DNA from: Candidatus Competibacteraceae bacterium
GTDB lineage: Bacteria > Pseudomonadota > Gammaproteobacteria > Competibacterales > Competibacteraceae
Direction: 5' to 3'
Length of the DNA stretch: 64,000 nucleotides
NCBI GenBank assembly: GCA_016713505.1
Contig: JADJPA010000001.1
Coordinates: forward strand, 496,001 to 560,000
Below are positions 54,851 through 62,804 of this stretch, piece after piece. Numbering within the stretch: the stretch's first letter is position 1; each line of letters opens with the position of its first letter. A program made the translations under genes and the position numbers. The notes under the pieces were generated by a model. It saw nothing but the letters and a program-made list of their open reading frames with translations. It had not been told where the DNA came from and made no database searches.

Positions 54851-54982
54851 ATGAACGATCATCAGCGTATTCCGCCAGAATGTAATAAAACCAAACGGGC
54901 AGCAAATGGCCAAGATATGAATGTGACGATTGACGATGTAGGGGCGACCGGCCGGTCGCCCCAACGAATGGGTGAATTATGA
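54851..54982 (+). CDS. 43-codon mini-ORF A, first complete unit of a 128-bp tandem repeat (hsdS 5'-end duplicate)
   Basis: The frame starts MNDHQRIPPECNKT, a near copy of the HsdS start MNDHQQIPPDYKQT at 55107, and ends DDVGATGRSPQRMGEL with the REP encoding VGATGRSP. Its TGA overlaps the ATG of the next unit by four bases (ATGA). No other domain is seen. It may be no more than a duplicated hsdS beginning, but the frame has stayed open despite considerable divergence from unit B. Confidence 0.4.
   Translation: MNDHQRIPPECNKTKRAANGQDMNVTIDDVGATGRSPQRMGEL
54938..54962. repeat. REP palindrome copy 3
   Basis: The same element inside mini-ORF A, 127 bases after copy 2, with the last three bases changed (CCAAC for CCTAC). 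It is read in the same frame as in the transposase, giving VGATGRSP. Confidence 0.92.
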
Positions 54983-55110
54983 ACGAGCGCCGAGAAATTC
55001 CACCGATCCACAATAAAACCGTATGGACGATCAATGGCCAATATGCACAGGGGCCGATTGACGATGTAGGGGCGACCGGCCGGTCGCCCCTACGAAATGG
55101 TGAATCATGA
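54979..55110 (+). CDS. 43-codon mini-ORF B, second unit of the 128-bp tandem repeat
   Basis: Starts MNERREIPPIHNKT, shares NGQ and DDVGATGRSP with unit A, and ends RNGES. Like unit A it is exactly 132 bases with stop, and its TGA overlaps the ATG of hsdS at 55107 through ATGA. Units begin at 54851, 54979 and 55107, an exact 128-base period. Translation of the hsdS fragment would therefore be coupled to passage through both mini-ORFs. Confidence 0.4.
   Translation: MNERREIPPIHNKTVWTINGQYAQGPIDDVGATGRSPLRNGES
55066..55093. repeat. REP palindrome copy 4
   Basis: A perfect 28-base palindrome, identical to copy 1, 128 bases after copy 3 and 14 bases before the hsdS ATG. It encodes VGATGRSPL within mini-ORF B. 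Confidence 0.95.
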
Positions 55111-55298
55111 ACGACCACCAACAAATCCCACCGGACTATAAGCAAACCGAGGTAGGGGTAATACCGCAGGATTGGGAGGTTAAGAAAATATTTGAAATGA
55201 AACCATTTGTTACTAGTGGTTCTCGTGGATGGGCCCTCTCCGACATAGACACCGAAATCGACGCGCTGGAAGCCAAACTCGCCAAAGCTCGCCGATGA
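55107..55298 (+). pseudogene. hsdS: Type I restriction specificity subunit HsdS, internally deleted
   Basis: Residues 1-43 are an HsdS N-terminus (QTEVGVIPQDWEVKKIFEMKPFVTSGSRGW, the start of the first target-recognition domain). At about 55235 it joins directly to the conserved C-terminal piece ALSDIDTEIDALEAKLAKAR. Both recognition domains, normally about 400 residues in all, are lost, although the join is in frame and gives a 63-codon ORF. It stops at 55298 where it meets the hsdR remnant. It cannot recognise DNA. Confidence 0.88.
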
Positions 55299-56082
55299 AC
55301 TGGACGCCGCCGGATACGATGCCGCCGCCATCCTTCGGATCAAACAGCAGCGCGACCGTTATCTGCAACTGCGCGAAACCGTGCGCAACGCCAGCGGTGA
55401 AACGCTCGATCTCAAACCGTATGAAGCCGATATGCGGCACCTACTGGATACCTACATCGAAGCGGACGAACCGCGCAAGATTTCGCCATTCGACAATGTG
55501 AGTCTGCTGGATTTGATCGTCAAAACCGGTATCGCGGACGCCATCGCCCAACGGCTCAATACGCTCAAGGGCAACCAAAGCGCCATCGCCGAAACCATCG
55601 AAAACAACGTCCGCAGCAAGATTATCAAGGAGCATCTGAACGACCCGGCATTTTATGACAAGATGTCGGCGCAGTTGCAAGAACTGATCGAATTGCGCAA
55701 GGCCAAGGCCATCGAGTACGAGGATTATTTGAAGAAAATCGCGGAATTGGCGAAACAGACCGTAGCAGGCCAAGGCGATGATTTGCCCGCGCCATTGGAT
55801 ACGCCGGGCAAGCGAGCGCTGTATCACAATCTGAAAGCGGTCGCGGCGACACCGGTGGCAAACGCTGTCGGCGACCCGCGAAGCGCTTACGCCACGTCTG
55901 ACGATTCCGCATTGAATCTGACGTTACGGATCGATCAGGCGATCAGAAACACGCGCCCCGATGACTGGCGCGGCGTGCCATCGCGCGAGCGGATCGTCAA
56001 AGGCGCGTTGTATGGTGTCTTGCGGGATGCCTCCGAAGTCGAACGCCTGTTTCCCATCGTCAAGGCGCAAGCGGATTACTGA
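55288..56082 (+). pseudogene. hsdR: Type I restriction endonuclease HsdR, C-terminal remnant
   Basis: From about 55288 the plus strand encodes LADELDAAGYDAAAILRIKQQRDRYLQLRETV and, from a GTG at 55381, LDLKPYEADMRHLLDTYIEADEPRKISPFDNVSLLDLIVKTG to the end (ADY, stop 56082). This is the helical C-terminal domain of HsdR that docks to the methyltransferase. The nuclease (PD-ExK) and the two RecA-like helicase domains, about 700 residues, are missing. The hsdS tail and this piece share a CTCGCC motif at their join, consistent with deletion between short repeats. Confidence 0.88.
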
Positions 56083-56798
56083 TGAGCAAGCGGTTGCAAG
56101 TGGGCGACATCGCGGTGGAGGTGGTGTTGAAGAACATCAAGAACATCCATCTCAGCGTGCATCCGCCGGCGGGGCAGGTGCGGATGTCCGCGCCCCGACG
56201 GCTGAGCCTCGACACGCTGCGAATTTTCGCCATTTCCAAGCTGGACTGGATCCGCCGCCAGCAGCGCAAACTGCGGGAACAAGCGCGGGAAACGCCGCGC
56301 GAATATCTGGATCGGGAAAGCCATTTCGTATGGGGCCAGCGCTATTTGCTCGCCATCGAGGAAAGCGACGCCGCGCCGACGGTCGAATTGCAACCGCAAC
56401 AGTTGGTATTACGCGTTCGGCCCGGCACGGATGCGGCGCGTCGAGAAGCGATCATGAGCGCTTGGTATCGGGAACAACTCCGCCAAGCCGTGCCGCCGCT
56501 GATCGCCCGTTGGGAGCCGATCATGGGCGTCAAGGTGCGGCAATTCTCGATCCGGCGGATGAAAACCCGCTGGGGCAGTTGCACCCCGAAAACCGGCCGC
56601 ATCCGCATCAATACCGAACTCGCCAAAAAACCGCGCGAGTGTTTGGAATACCTGATCGTCCATGAAATGGTTCACCTGCTGGAACCGACCCATAACGCCC
56701 GATTCAAGGCGTTGCTGGATCAATTCCTGCCGGGCTGGCGGCGGTGTAGAGAAATACTGAATCAATTGCCGGTGCGATGCGAGAATTGGCGTTATTGA
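56082..56798 (+). CDS. YgjP-like M48-type zinc metallopeptidase (SprT-like)
   Basis: A 238-residue protein of the YgjP/WSS1-like group (DUF45). IRRMKTRWGSCTPKTGRIRINTELA and the zinc site EYLIVHEMVHLLEPTHNARFKALLDQFLPGWR (HExxH plus a third His) are intact. Its ATG overlaps the hsdR stop (TGATG), and genes of this family frequently sit directly behind hsdR. It is the only complete gene of the ruined restriction locus. Function is unknown; a role in protein quality control or DNA-protein crosslinks is suggested for relatives. Confidence 0.9.
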   Translation: MSKRLQVGDIAVEVVLKNIKNIHLSVHPPAGQVRMSAPRRLSLDTLRIFAISKLDWIRRQQRKLREQARETPREYLDRESHFVWGQRYLLAIEESDAAPTVELQPQQLVLRVRPGTDAARREAIMSAWYREQLRQAVPPLIARWEPIMGVKVRQFSIRRMKTRWGSCTPKTGRIRINTELAKKPRECLEYLIVHEMVHLLEPTHNARFKALLDQFLPGWRRCREILNQLPVRCENWRY

Positions 56799-56822
56799 TC
56801 GACTCTGCTGGATGAATGCGCC

Positions 56823-57617
56823 ATGTCGGAATCTCGCCCCGAACTTCATGACCGCGCGACCGAAATTTTGGAGCGGTTGGACGCCATCGAACGACGCGAC
56901 GCCGTGCGGATTTTGTACGCCTGCGAGTCGGGCAGCCGGGCGTGGGGTTTCGCTTCGCCGGACAGCGATTACGATGTCCGCTTTATCTACGCTCATCCGC
57001 GCGACTGGTATTTGAGCGTCCACGTCGAGCGCCGCCGTGATGTGATCGAGCGGCCGATTGAGGATTTGCTGGACATCAACGGCTGGGATTTGCGCAAGGC
57101 GTTGCAACTGATGCTCAAATCCAATCCGCCGCTGTTTGAATGGTTGTATTCGCCCATCGTTTATCGCGAACGCGCGGGCTTCCGGCAAGCCATGCTGGCG
57201 CTGACGCCGACGTATTACGCGCCGCTCGGCTGCGCTTGGCACTACTTGCAGATGGCGCGCGGCAACCAGCGCGAGTATCTGCGCGGCGATCCGGTGCGGT
57301 TGAAGAAATACCTATACGTGTTGCGCCCGTTGCTGGCGATCCGCTGGTTGGAAAGCGGGCGGGGCGTGGTGCCGATGCCGTTTCGCGCGTTGGTGGCTAC
57401 GCTGCTGCCCGCCGGTGAAGTGCGCGACGCCATCGAGCGATTGCTGGTCGCCAAGCAAAGCAGCGGCGAACTGGCGTGGGGGCCACGGATTCCGGCGCTC
57501 AGCGATTGGATCGCGGCGGAATTGGAACGGCTGGAGGCTGGCCCGCTGTTAGAATCCGCCGCGAAACCGGATTCCGCCTTGCTGGATCGCACGTTTCGGG
57601 ACTGGCTCGAATCTTGA
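56823..57617 (+). CDS. RlaP-type nucleotidyltransferase (PF10127)
   Basis: A 264-residue DNA polymerase beta-like nucleotidyltransferase. The catalytic motif is YACESGSRAWGFASPDSDYDVRFIYAHP (Gly-Ser and the Asp-x-Asp pair in SDYDVRF), and the rest (PIEDLLDINGWDLRKALQLMLKSNPPLFEWLYSPIVY) is typical of RlaP proteins. Members occur with RNA ligases in RNA repair and in phage-defence islands. No partner ligase is present. It lies 24 bases after the YgjP gene and may share its transcript. Confidence 0.85.
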   Translation: MSESRPELHDRATEILERLDAIERRDAVRILYACESGSRAWGFASPDSDYDVRFIYAHPRDWYLSVHVERRRDVIERPIEDLLDINGWDLRKALQLMLKSNPPLFEWLYSPIVYRERAGFRQAMLALTPTYYAPLGCAWHYLQMARGNQREYLRGDPVRLKKYLYVLRPLLAIRWLESGRGVVPMPFRALVATLLPAGEVRDAIERLLVAKQSSGELAWGPRIPALSDWIAAELERLEAGPLLESAAKPDSALLDRTFRDWLES

Positions 57618-57732
57618 CGCGAATAGCGAGCGCAGATGTAGCCAAGAATAATTCTCGCAGGTGTCGTATGGAACGAATCAACATTCCAAGAAGCATCGCG
57701 ACCGTTCGTGACTAGGCGTCCGAGCGCGCGGG

Positions 57733-58167
57733 CTAACGCCTGAATCCATCGCACCGCTGAGCGGTGCCGGCTTGATGAATCATTGAATCATCATAGGGCA
57801 GGGCATCTGGATTCACGCCAACAAAGTCAGGTGGAGGAAGCTGTGGCAGTCGGTAGGCTTGAATTTGCCCTTTACCTTCCACAAGCGCTTTTACGACTCT
57901 GTGCATCCCATCCATGACTCGACCCACAGGACAAATGATGATCGGGTAGGCGAGATCGGTTTCGTTTATAAGCCGGATGTGCTCTGCGATGGAACGGCAG
58001 GTCGGTTCATCGCTTCCGCTTTCGTACCAGTAGGGTTCGTCAAGCTCTCGGATAGAGCTTAATGGAATCCATTCGGCACTCAAATCCTTGGTAAGCTGTA
58101 TCAGGTTGCCCACGTCCCAAGCCAAGAGTCCTTCTGGGCTTTTCCTAAAGTGATACTGCTTTCTCAT
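57733..58167 (-). CDS. ParB-like hypothetical protein
   Basis: A 144-residue protein I cannot place in a characterised family. WIPLSSIRELDEPYWYES, then IAEHIRLINETDLAYPIIICPVGRVMDGMHRVVKALVEG resembles the ParB/Srx fold, in which a V-MDG-HR-x-A motif binds nucleotide. It looks like a stand-alone ParB-nuclease-like domain. ATG 58167 is preferred to a TTG further up. It lies 24 bases from a truncated oxidase gene, in a region of lower GC and broken genes. Confidence 0.6.
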   Translation of the reverse strand: MRKQYHFRKSPEGLLAWDVGNLIQLTKDLSAEWIPLSSIRELDEPYWYESGSDEPTCRSIAEHIRLINETDLAYPIIICPVGRVMDGMHRVVKALVEGKGQIQAYRLPQLPPPDFVGVNPDALPYDDSMIHQAGTAQRCDGFRR

Positions 58168-58191
58168 GCTCAAAGCTAGCAAATCCGAGTT

Positions 58192-58923
58192 CTAACAAAG
58201 ATTTTGGTTTTTGCTATCAGGTGCAACCAGAACGCCAAAACCGCTGGCAAATAAGGCATCGTCCCCTCGAAAACTCTTGGCGTCGTCATACCACTGCGTC
58301 GAAAGCTCGCTCGCGCTGCCCGCATATTCTTGCTCGATACTGCCGCTTAAAATGAAATTCAAGAATTGCCGTTCTTCCATATCTAAATTAGCTTGGTGAA
58401 ACAGAGATTCAATAGTCTGCTTGACAGAAATATCGTTATCGCTTGATTGTGCCTGCTTTAACGCTTGGGATACTTGGCGACTCAATTGATCGAGGCGGGC
58501 TTGCTCTTGTAAAGAAAGAGGCGATCCGGCGGTGTTATAAACAAGAGTACTTCCATAACTAGTTGAGAGACGTTTGGCTTTAATGCGTTGCGCGAGCTTG
58601 GTCAAGGGGTTCCCTGTAACGCCGTGTATCCAGGTGGCTCCCAGATCCAAAGGCATGTCCGGCCATTGAGAACTAGTCCAAATCCGACCCCCAATACGGT
58701 CGCGAGCCTCGACAACAACTACCTCATATCCCTGATTTTGTAATTTATGGGCGGCAATAAGTCCGGCCAAGCCAGCACCGATCACCAGTATCCTTTTCTT
58801 TGGAGGGTTAACTTTCTTTTCCAATCCTGTCGCGGCGTGAGCATCAGCGGCTGAACCTATCAGTAGCGTACTCATTATTTTTAGAAGTTGCCGTCTGTTA
58901 ACCGACCATCTCCAATTTTGCAT
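58192..58923 (-). pseudogene. Flavin-containing amine oxidase, truncated N-terminal half
   Basis: A 243-codon frame. An Arg-Arg signal (NRRQLLKIMSTLLIGSAADAHA) is followed by the FAD-binding motif KRILVIGAGLAGLIAAHKLQNQGYEVVVVEARDRIGG and IHGVTGNPLTKLA. It breaks off after FASGFGVLVAPDSKNQNLC. Full amine oxidases of this kind have about 450 residues, and the C-terminal substrate-binding and FAD-closing half is missing. The ParB-like gene begins 24 bases beyond the stop, so the loss may have come with its insertion. It is GC-poorer than neighbours. Confidence 0.75.
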
Positions 58924-59353
58924 ACGTTAACCACTCATTGGGACAAATTTATCGAATTCCAGACCGTTGCATCGCTCGCTTAAGGTCTTTATGGCCAAAG
59001 CCTCAGCAAGATTTCAGCATATACGTAAAATCGAGATTGAACTGACCAGGCCAGTTCATTTTAACGATGTCGCCAAAGAAGACTGATAATAGATTCCAGC
59101 CATGATTGTTGCCAACGGAAAGCGTATAAATGAAGAGGGAAATGAAAATTACAATAAGTAGCGTGCGGAACATGGTCATGACGCTATGCTAAGAATGATT
59201 AGGAAAATGTTATTTACCAAGTCTGACAAGTGATAGCGTTTTTACTTTCGGCATGTCAACGTAAATATTAAAGTGCCAAAATAAGCTCCCCGCCATTATC
59301 ACCTGAACCAGACCCCAAAGAAATCCCTTTCCTTTGGGGCTAAATCAGCAAAG
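58924..59353. other. AT-richer intergenic region upstream of the amine oxidase fragment
   Basis: 430 bases of lower GC. It holds the truncated membrane protein at 59003-59179. A hairpin (CCCCAAAG / CTTTGGGG, 59313-59320 with 59332-59339) lies downstream of the lpd gene on the minus strand and may mark its 3' end, although no U-tract follows. The remaining sequence holds nothing I recognise. Confidence 0.5.
59003..59179 (-). pseudogene. Truncated small membrane protein
   Basis: A frame of 58 codons starts MTMFRTLLIVIFISLFIYTL, one clear membrane helix, and continues VGNNHGWNLLSVFFGDIVKMNWPGQFNLDF before a sudden stop. From memory this matches the first part of a hypothetical two- to three-helix protein of about 100 residues found in several beta- and gammaproteobacteria; the second half is missing here. 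If a 58-residue form works it would be a single-helix protein. The start could also be the ATG ending at 59173. Confidence 0.5.
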
Positions 59354-61159
59354 CTACTTCTTCTTCATCGGCGGCAAATCGGTACAGACGCCTTCGAACA
59401 CTTCCGCCGCCATGCCGATGGATTCGCACAAGGTCGGATGCGGGTGAATGGTCTTGCCGATATCGACCGGATCGCAGCCCATCTCCACCGCCAAACAGAC
59501 CTCGCCGATCAAATCCCCGGCGTGAGTGCCGACGATGCCGCCACCGATCACTCGATGGGTCGCTTCATCGAATAGCAGCTTGGTGAAGCCTTCATCGCGG
59601 CCATTGGCGATGGCGCGGCCCGACGCCGCCCACGGGAACACTGCCTTGCCGTACTTGATCCCTTCGGCCTTACACTGGTCTTCGGTCTTACCGGCCCAGG
59701 CCACTTCGGGATCGGTATAAGCGACCGACGGAATCTGGCGAGCGTCGAAATAAGCTTTATGGCCGGCCGCGACTTCCGCCGCGACGTGCGCCTCATGCAC
59801 CGCCTTATGCGCCAGCATCGGCTGGCCGATGATGTCGCCGATAGCGAAGATGTGGCCGACGTTGGTGCGCATCTGGTTATCGACCGGAATAAAGCCGCGA
59901 TCCGTCACCGTCACGCCCGCCTTGTCGGCGTCGATCTTCTTGCCGTTCGGGCTGCGGCCCACCGCCACCAGCACCAAATCGTAGAGTTGCGGCTCTGGCG
60001 GGGCCTTCTCGCCCTCGAAGCCGACCTTGATCCCATCCGGCGTCGCTTCGGCGGAGACGGTTTTGGTCTTGAGCATCACCTTGTCGAAGCGGGGCGCGTT
60101 CTTCTTCTCCCAGACTTTGACCAAATCCTTGTCCGCGCCCAGCATCATGCCGTCCAGCATTTCCACCACGTCGATCCGCGCGCCGAGGGTCGAATACACC
60201 GTCGCCATTTCCAGGCCGATAATGCCGCCGCCGACCACCAGCATCCGCTTCGGCACGCTCGTCAACAATAACGCGCCGGTGGAATCGACCACGCGCGGAT
60301 CGTCCGGCATGAACGGCAGATTTACCGCCTGCGAGCCGGCGGCGATGATGGCTTTCTGAAAGCGCACCACTTTTTTCGCGCCGGTTTTGTCCTGACCCGC
60401 GCCGTCGGTCAGTTCCACTTCCAGATGGTTGGGGTCGAGGAAGCGGCCGACGCCGCGCACCACCTCGACCTTGCGGGCTTTCGCCATCCCCGCCAGACCG
60501 CCGGTCAATTTCTTGACCACGCCGTCCTTGAAGCCGCGCAATTTGTCGATATCGACTTTCGGATCACCGAACTCGATGCCGTGATGGGCCAGCGCCTTGG
60601 CTTCATCCATCACCGCCGCCGTATGCAGCAGCGCCTTGGACGGAATGCAGCCGACGTTCAGGCACACGCCGCCCAGGGTGGCGTAACGTTCCACCAGCAC
60701 CGTTTTCATACCGAGATCGGCGGAGCGGAACGCAGCCGAATAACCGCCCGGTCCCGCGCCGATCACCACCATTTCGCACTCGACATCAACATTACCCTTG
60801 TAGGACGCGGCGTTGGGAGTCGGAGCGGCGGGCGCGGCCGGAGCCGCGGGGGCGGCGGGTGCGGCTTGCGGCATCGGCGGCGGCGCGGCGGCGGCGGGGG
60901 TCACGGTTTGCGCCACGCCAGCGGCGGCGTCGAGCATCAGGATCAGCGAGCCTTCGGCCACCCTGTCACCCACCTTGACCTTGACTTCCTTGACGGTGCC
61001 GCCTTGCGGCGAAGGTACGTCCATGGTGGCCTTGTCCGACTCCAGCGTAATCAGCGCCGCTTCCGGGTTGACCACATCGCCCGGCTTCACCAGCACTTCG
61101 ATGATCGGAACATCCTTAAAATCGCCGATGTCGGGCACCTTGATTTCAATCGTTGCCAT
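59354..61159 (-). CDS. lpdA: Dihydrolipoyl dehydrogenase (E3) with N-terminal lipoyl domain
   Basis: A 601-residue E3. The N-terminal lipoyl domain (about 1-80, with the lipoylation lysine in ESDKATMDVP) is joined by an Ala/Pro linker to the flavoprotein. The latter shows VIGAGPGGYSAAFRSADLG, the redox-active disulfide GGVCLNVGCIPSKALLH, a second Rossmann motif VVGGGIIGLEMATVY, and the C-terminal HPHPTLCESIGMA with the catalytic His and Glu. It reoxidises dihydrolipoyl groups of the pyruvate dehydrogenase complex. A lipoyl domain on E3 is found in several proteobacteria. It lies 14 bases after aceF. Confidence 0.96.
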   Translation of the reverse strand: MATIEIKVPDIGDFKDVPIIEVLVKPGDVVNPEAALITLESDKATMDVPSPQGGTVKEVKVKVGDRVAEGSLILMLDAAAGVAQTVTPAAAAPPPMPQAAPAAPAAPAAPAAPTPNAASYKGNVDVECEMVVIGAGPGGYSAAFRSADLGMKTVLVERYATLGGVCLNVGCIPSKALLHTAAVMDEAKALAHHGIEFGDPKVDIDKLRGFKDGVVKKLTGGLAGMAKARKVEVVRGVGRFLDPNHLEVELTDGAGQDKTGAKKVVRFQKAIIAAGSQAVNLPFMPDDPRVVDSTGALLLTSVPKRMLVVGGGIIGLEMATVYSTLGARIDVVEMLDGMMLGADKDLVKVWEKKNAPRFDKVMLKTKTVSAEATPDGIKVGFEGEKAPPEPQLYDLVLVAVGRSPNGKKIDADKAGVTVTDRGFIPVDNQMRTNVGHIFAIGDIIGQPMLAHKAVHEAHVAAEVAAGHKAYFDARQIPSVAYTDPEVAWAGKTEDQCKAEGIKYGKAVFPWAASGRAIANGRDEGFTKLLFDEATHRVIGGGIVGTHAGDLIGEVCLAVEMGCDPVDIGKTIHPHPTLCESIGMAAEVFEGVCTDLPPMKKK

Positions 61160-61173
61160 GATTCCTCACTCCT

Positions 61174-62766
61174 CTAGATCAGGATGCGCCGCATGTCGGC
61201 AAGCAGGTTGGCGAAATGGACGTTGAAGCGCGCCGCGCCCGCGCCGTCGATCACCCGATGATCCCAGGACAGCGACAGCGGCAGCATGAACCGCCACGCC
61301 GATTGTTTGCCGTCCGGCGACACCTGCTTCCAGTACGACCGGCACACCCCCATGATCGCCACTTCCGGCGCGTTGATGATCGGCGTGAAATAAGTGCCAC
61401 CGATCCCGCCCAGGCTGGAGATGGTGAAGGTGCCGCCTTGCATCTGATCGGGTTTGAGTTTGCCCTCGCGCGCCAGCTTGGCCAGTTCGCCCATTTCCTT
61501 GGCGATCTCCACCACGCCTTTCTTATCGGCGTCGCGGATCACCGGCACCACCAAGCCGTTCGGGGTGTCGGCGGCGAAACCGATGTGGTAATACTGCTTC
61601 AGGATCAGGTTTTCGCCGTCGAGCGAGGCGTTGAACTCCGGGAATTTCTTCAGCGTCGCCACCGCCGCCTTGATCATGAACGACAACATGCTGACCTTGA
61701 CGCCGCTCTTTTCGATTTCCTTGTTGAGCTGCACCCGGAAGGCTTCCAAGTCGGTGATATCGGCCTCGTCGTGGTTGGTGACGTGCGGGATCATCACCCA
61801 GTTGCGGTGCAGGTTCGCCGCCGAGATTTTCTTGATCCGCGCCAGCGGTTTGCTTTCCACCGGCCCGAATTTGGCGAAATCCACTTGCGGCCACGGCAGC
61901 AGTTCGATGCCGCCCACGCCGCCGCCGGTCGCGCCCGCGCCGGCCGCCGGAGCCGCCGCGCCGCCGCCCTTGGCGAAAGCGTCCACGTCTTCAATCAGGA
62001 TGCGGCCGTTCTTGCCGCTGCCGGTGACTTTGCCCAAATCCACGCCCAACTCGCGCGCCCGTTTGCGGGTGCCCGGCCCGGCGTAGGCCAGCTTGAACGC
62101 GCCTTCATCGACGCTTGCGGCGGGTGCGGCTGCCGCCGTTGGCCCGGTGGCCGATTTGCCGCCGGTCGGGGCGCTGTCCGCGGCGGTCACCGCCGTTTCC
62201 GGCATCACCTTGGCGTCGCCCGATTGCAAGGTCAGAATCACCGCGCCTTCCGAGACCTTATCACCGACCTTGACCTTGATCTCTTGCACCGTGCCGTTGA
62301 GCGGCGAGGGCACGTCCATGGTGGCCTTGTCGGATTCCAGGGTCAGCAGCGGCTGTTCGGCGGTCACCGTATCGCCGGGCTTGACCAAAATGTCGATGAT
62401 CGGCACGTTCTTGAAATCGCCGATGTCGGGTACTTTCACCTCGGCGACACCGCCGCGTGAGTTGGTCGCGGCCGGTGGCGGTGGAGTCGGGGCCTGGGTT
62501 TGCGGGGCGACTGGCTGGTTGGCGTCGGCGCTTTCCAAGAGCAGCACCAGCGCGCCTTCGGAGACCTTATCGCCGATGTGAATCTTGATCTCCTGCACCG
62601 TGCCAGCGGCGGGCGAGGGTACGTCCATGGTGGCCTTGTCCGACTCCAGCGTGACCAGCGGCTGCTCGGCGGTCACCGTATCGCCGGCCTTGACCAGTAC
62701 GTCGATCACCGGCACGTCTTTGAAGTCGCCGATGTCCGGGACTTTCACTTGAATGATTTGGCTCAT
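61174..62766 (-). CDS. aceF: Pyruvate dehydrogenase E2, dihydrolipoamide acetyltransferase
   Basis: A 530-residue E2 with two N-terminal lipoyl domains (residues about 1-75 and 107-185, each with ESDKATMDVPSP), separated by Ala/Pro linkers. The E3/E1-binding domain is AYAGPGTRKRARELGVDLGKVTGSGKNGRILIEDV. The C-terminal acetyltransferase domain ends LPLSLSWDHRVIDGAGAARF with the catalytic histidine in DHRVIDG. It moves acetyl groups from E1 to CoA. It sits between aceE and lpdA in the usual order. Confidence 0.96.
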   Translation of the reverse strand: MSQIIQVKVPDIGDFKDVPVIDVLVKAGDTVTAEQPLVTLESDKATMDVPSPAAGTVQEIKIHIGDKVSEGALVLLLESADANQPVAPQTQAPTPPPPAATNSRGGVAEVKVPDIGDFKNVPIIDILVKPGDTVTAEQPLLTLESDKATMDVPSPLNGTVQEIKVKVGDKVSEGAVILTLQSGDAKVMPETAVTAADSAPTGGKSATGPTAAAAPAASVDEGAFKLAYAGPGTRKRARELGVDLGKVTGSGKNGRILIEDVDAFAKGGGAAAPAAGAGATGGGVGGIELLPWPQVDFAKFGPVESKPLARIKKISAANLHRNWVMIPHVTNHDEADITDLEAFRVQLNKEIEKSGVKVSMLSFMIKAAVATLKKFPEFNASLDGENLILKQYYHIGFAADTPNGLVVPVIRDADKKGVVEIAKEMGELAKLAREGKLKPDQMQGGTFTISSLGGIGGTYFTPIINAPEVAIMGVCRSYWKQVSPDGKQSAWRFMLPLSLSWDHRVIDGAGAARFNVHFANLLADMRRILI

Positions 62767-62804
62767 GATAATTCCTCGTAAGCGTTGGCCGATTCACGCA
62801 GCAA

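Noticed and set aside
54811..55234. CRISPR array
   Set aside because: The repeat unit is 128 bases with coding content, only three units exist, there are no unique spacers of uniform size and no cas genes.
61216..62460. 414-codon plus-strand frame opposite aceF
   Set aside because: It is a mirror of the repeated lipoyl domains and linkers of aceF, with no independent signals.
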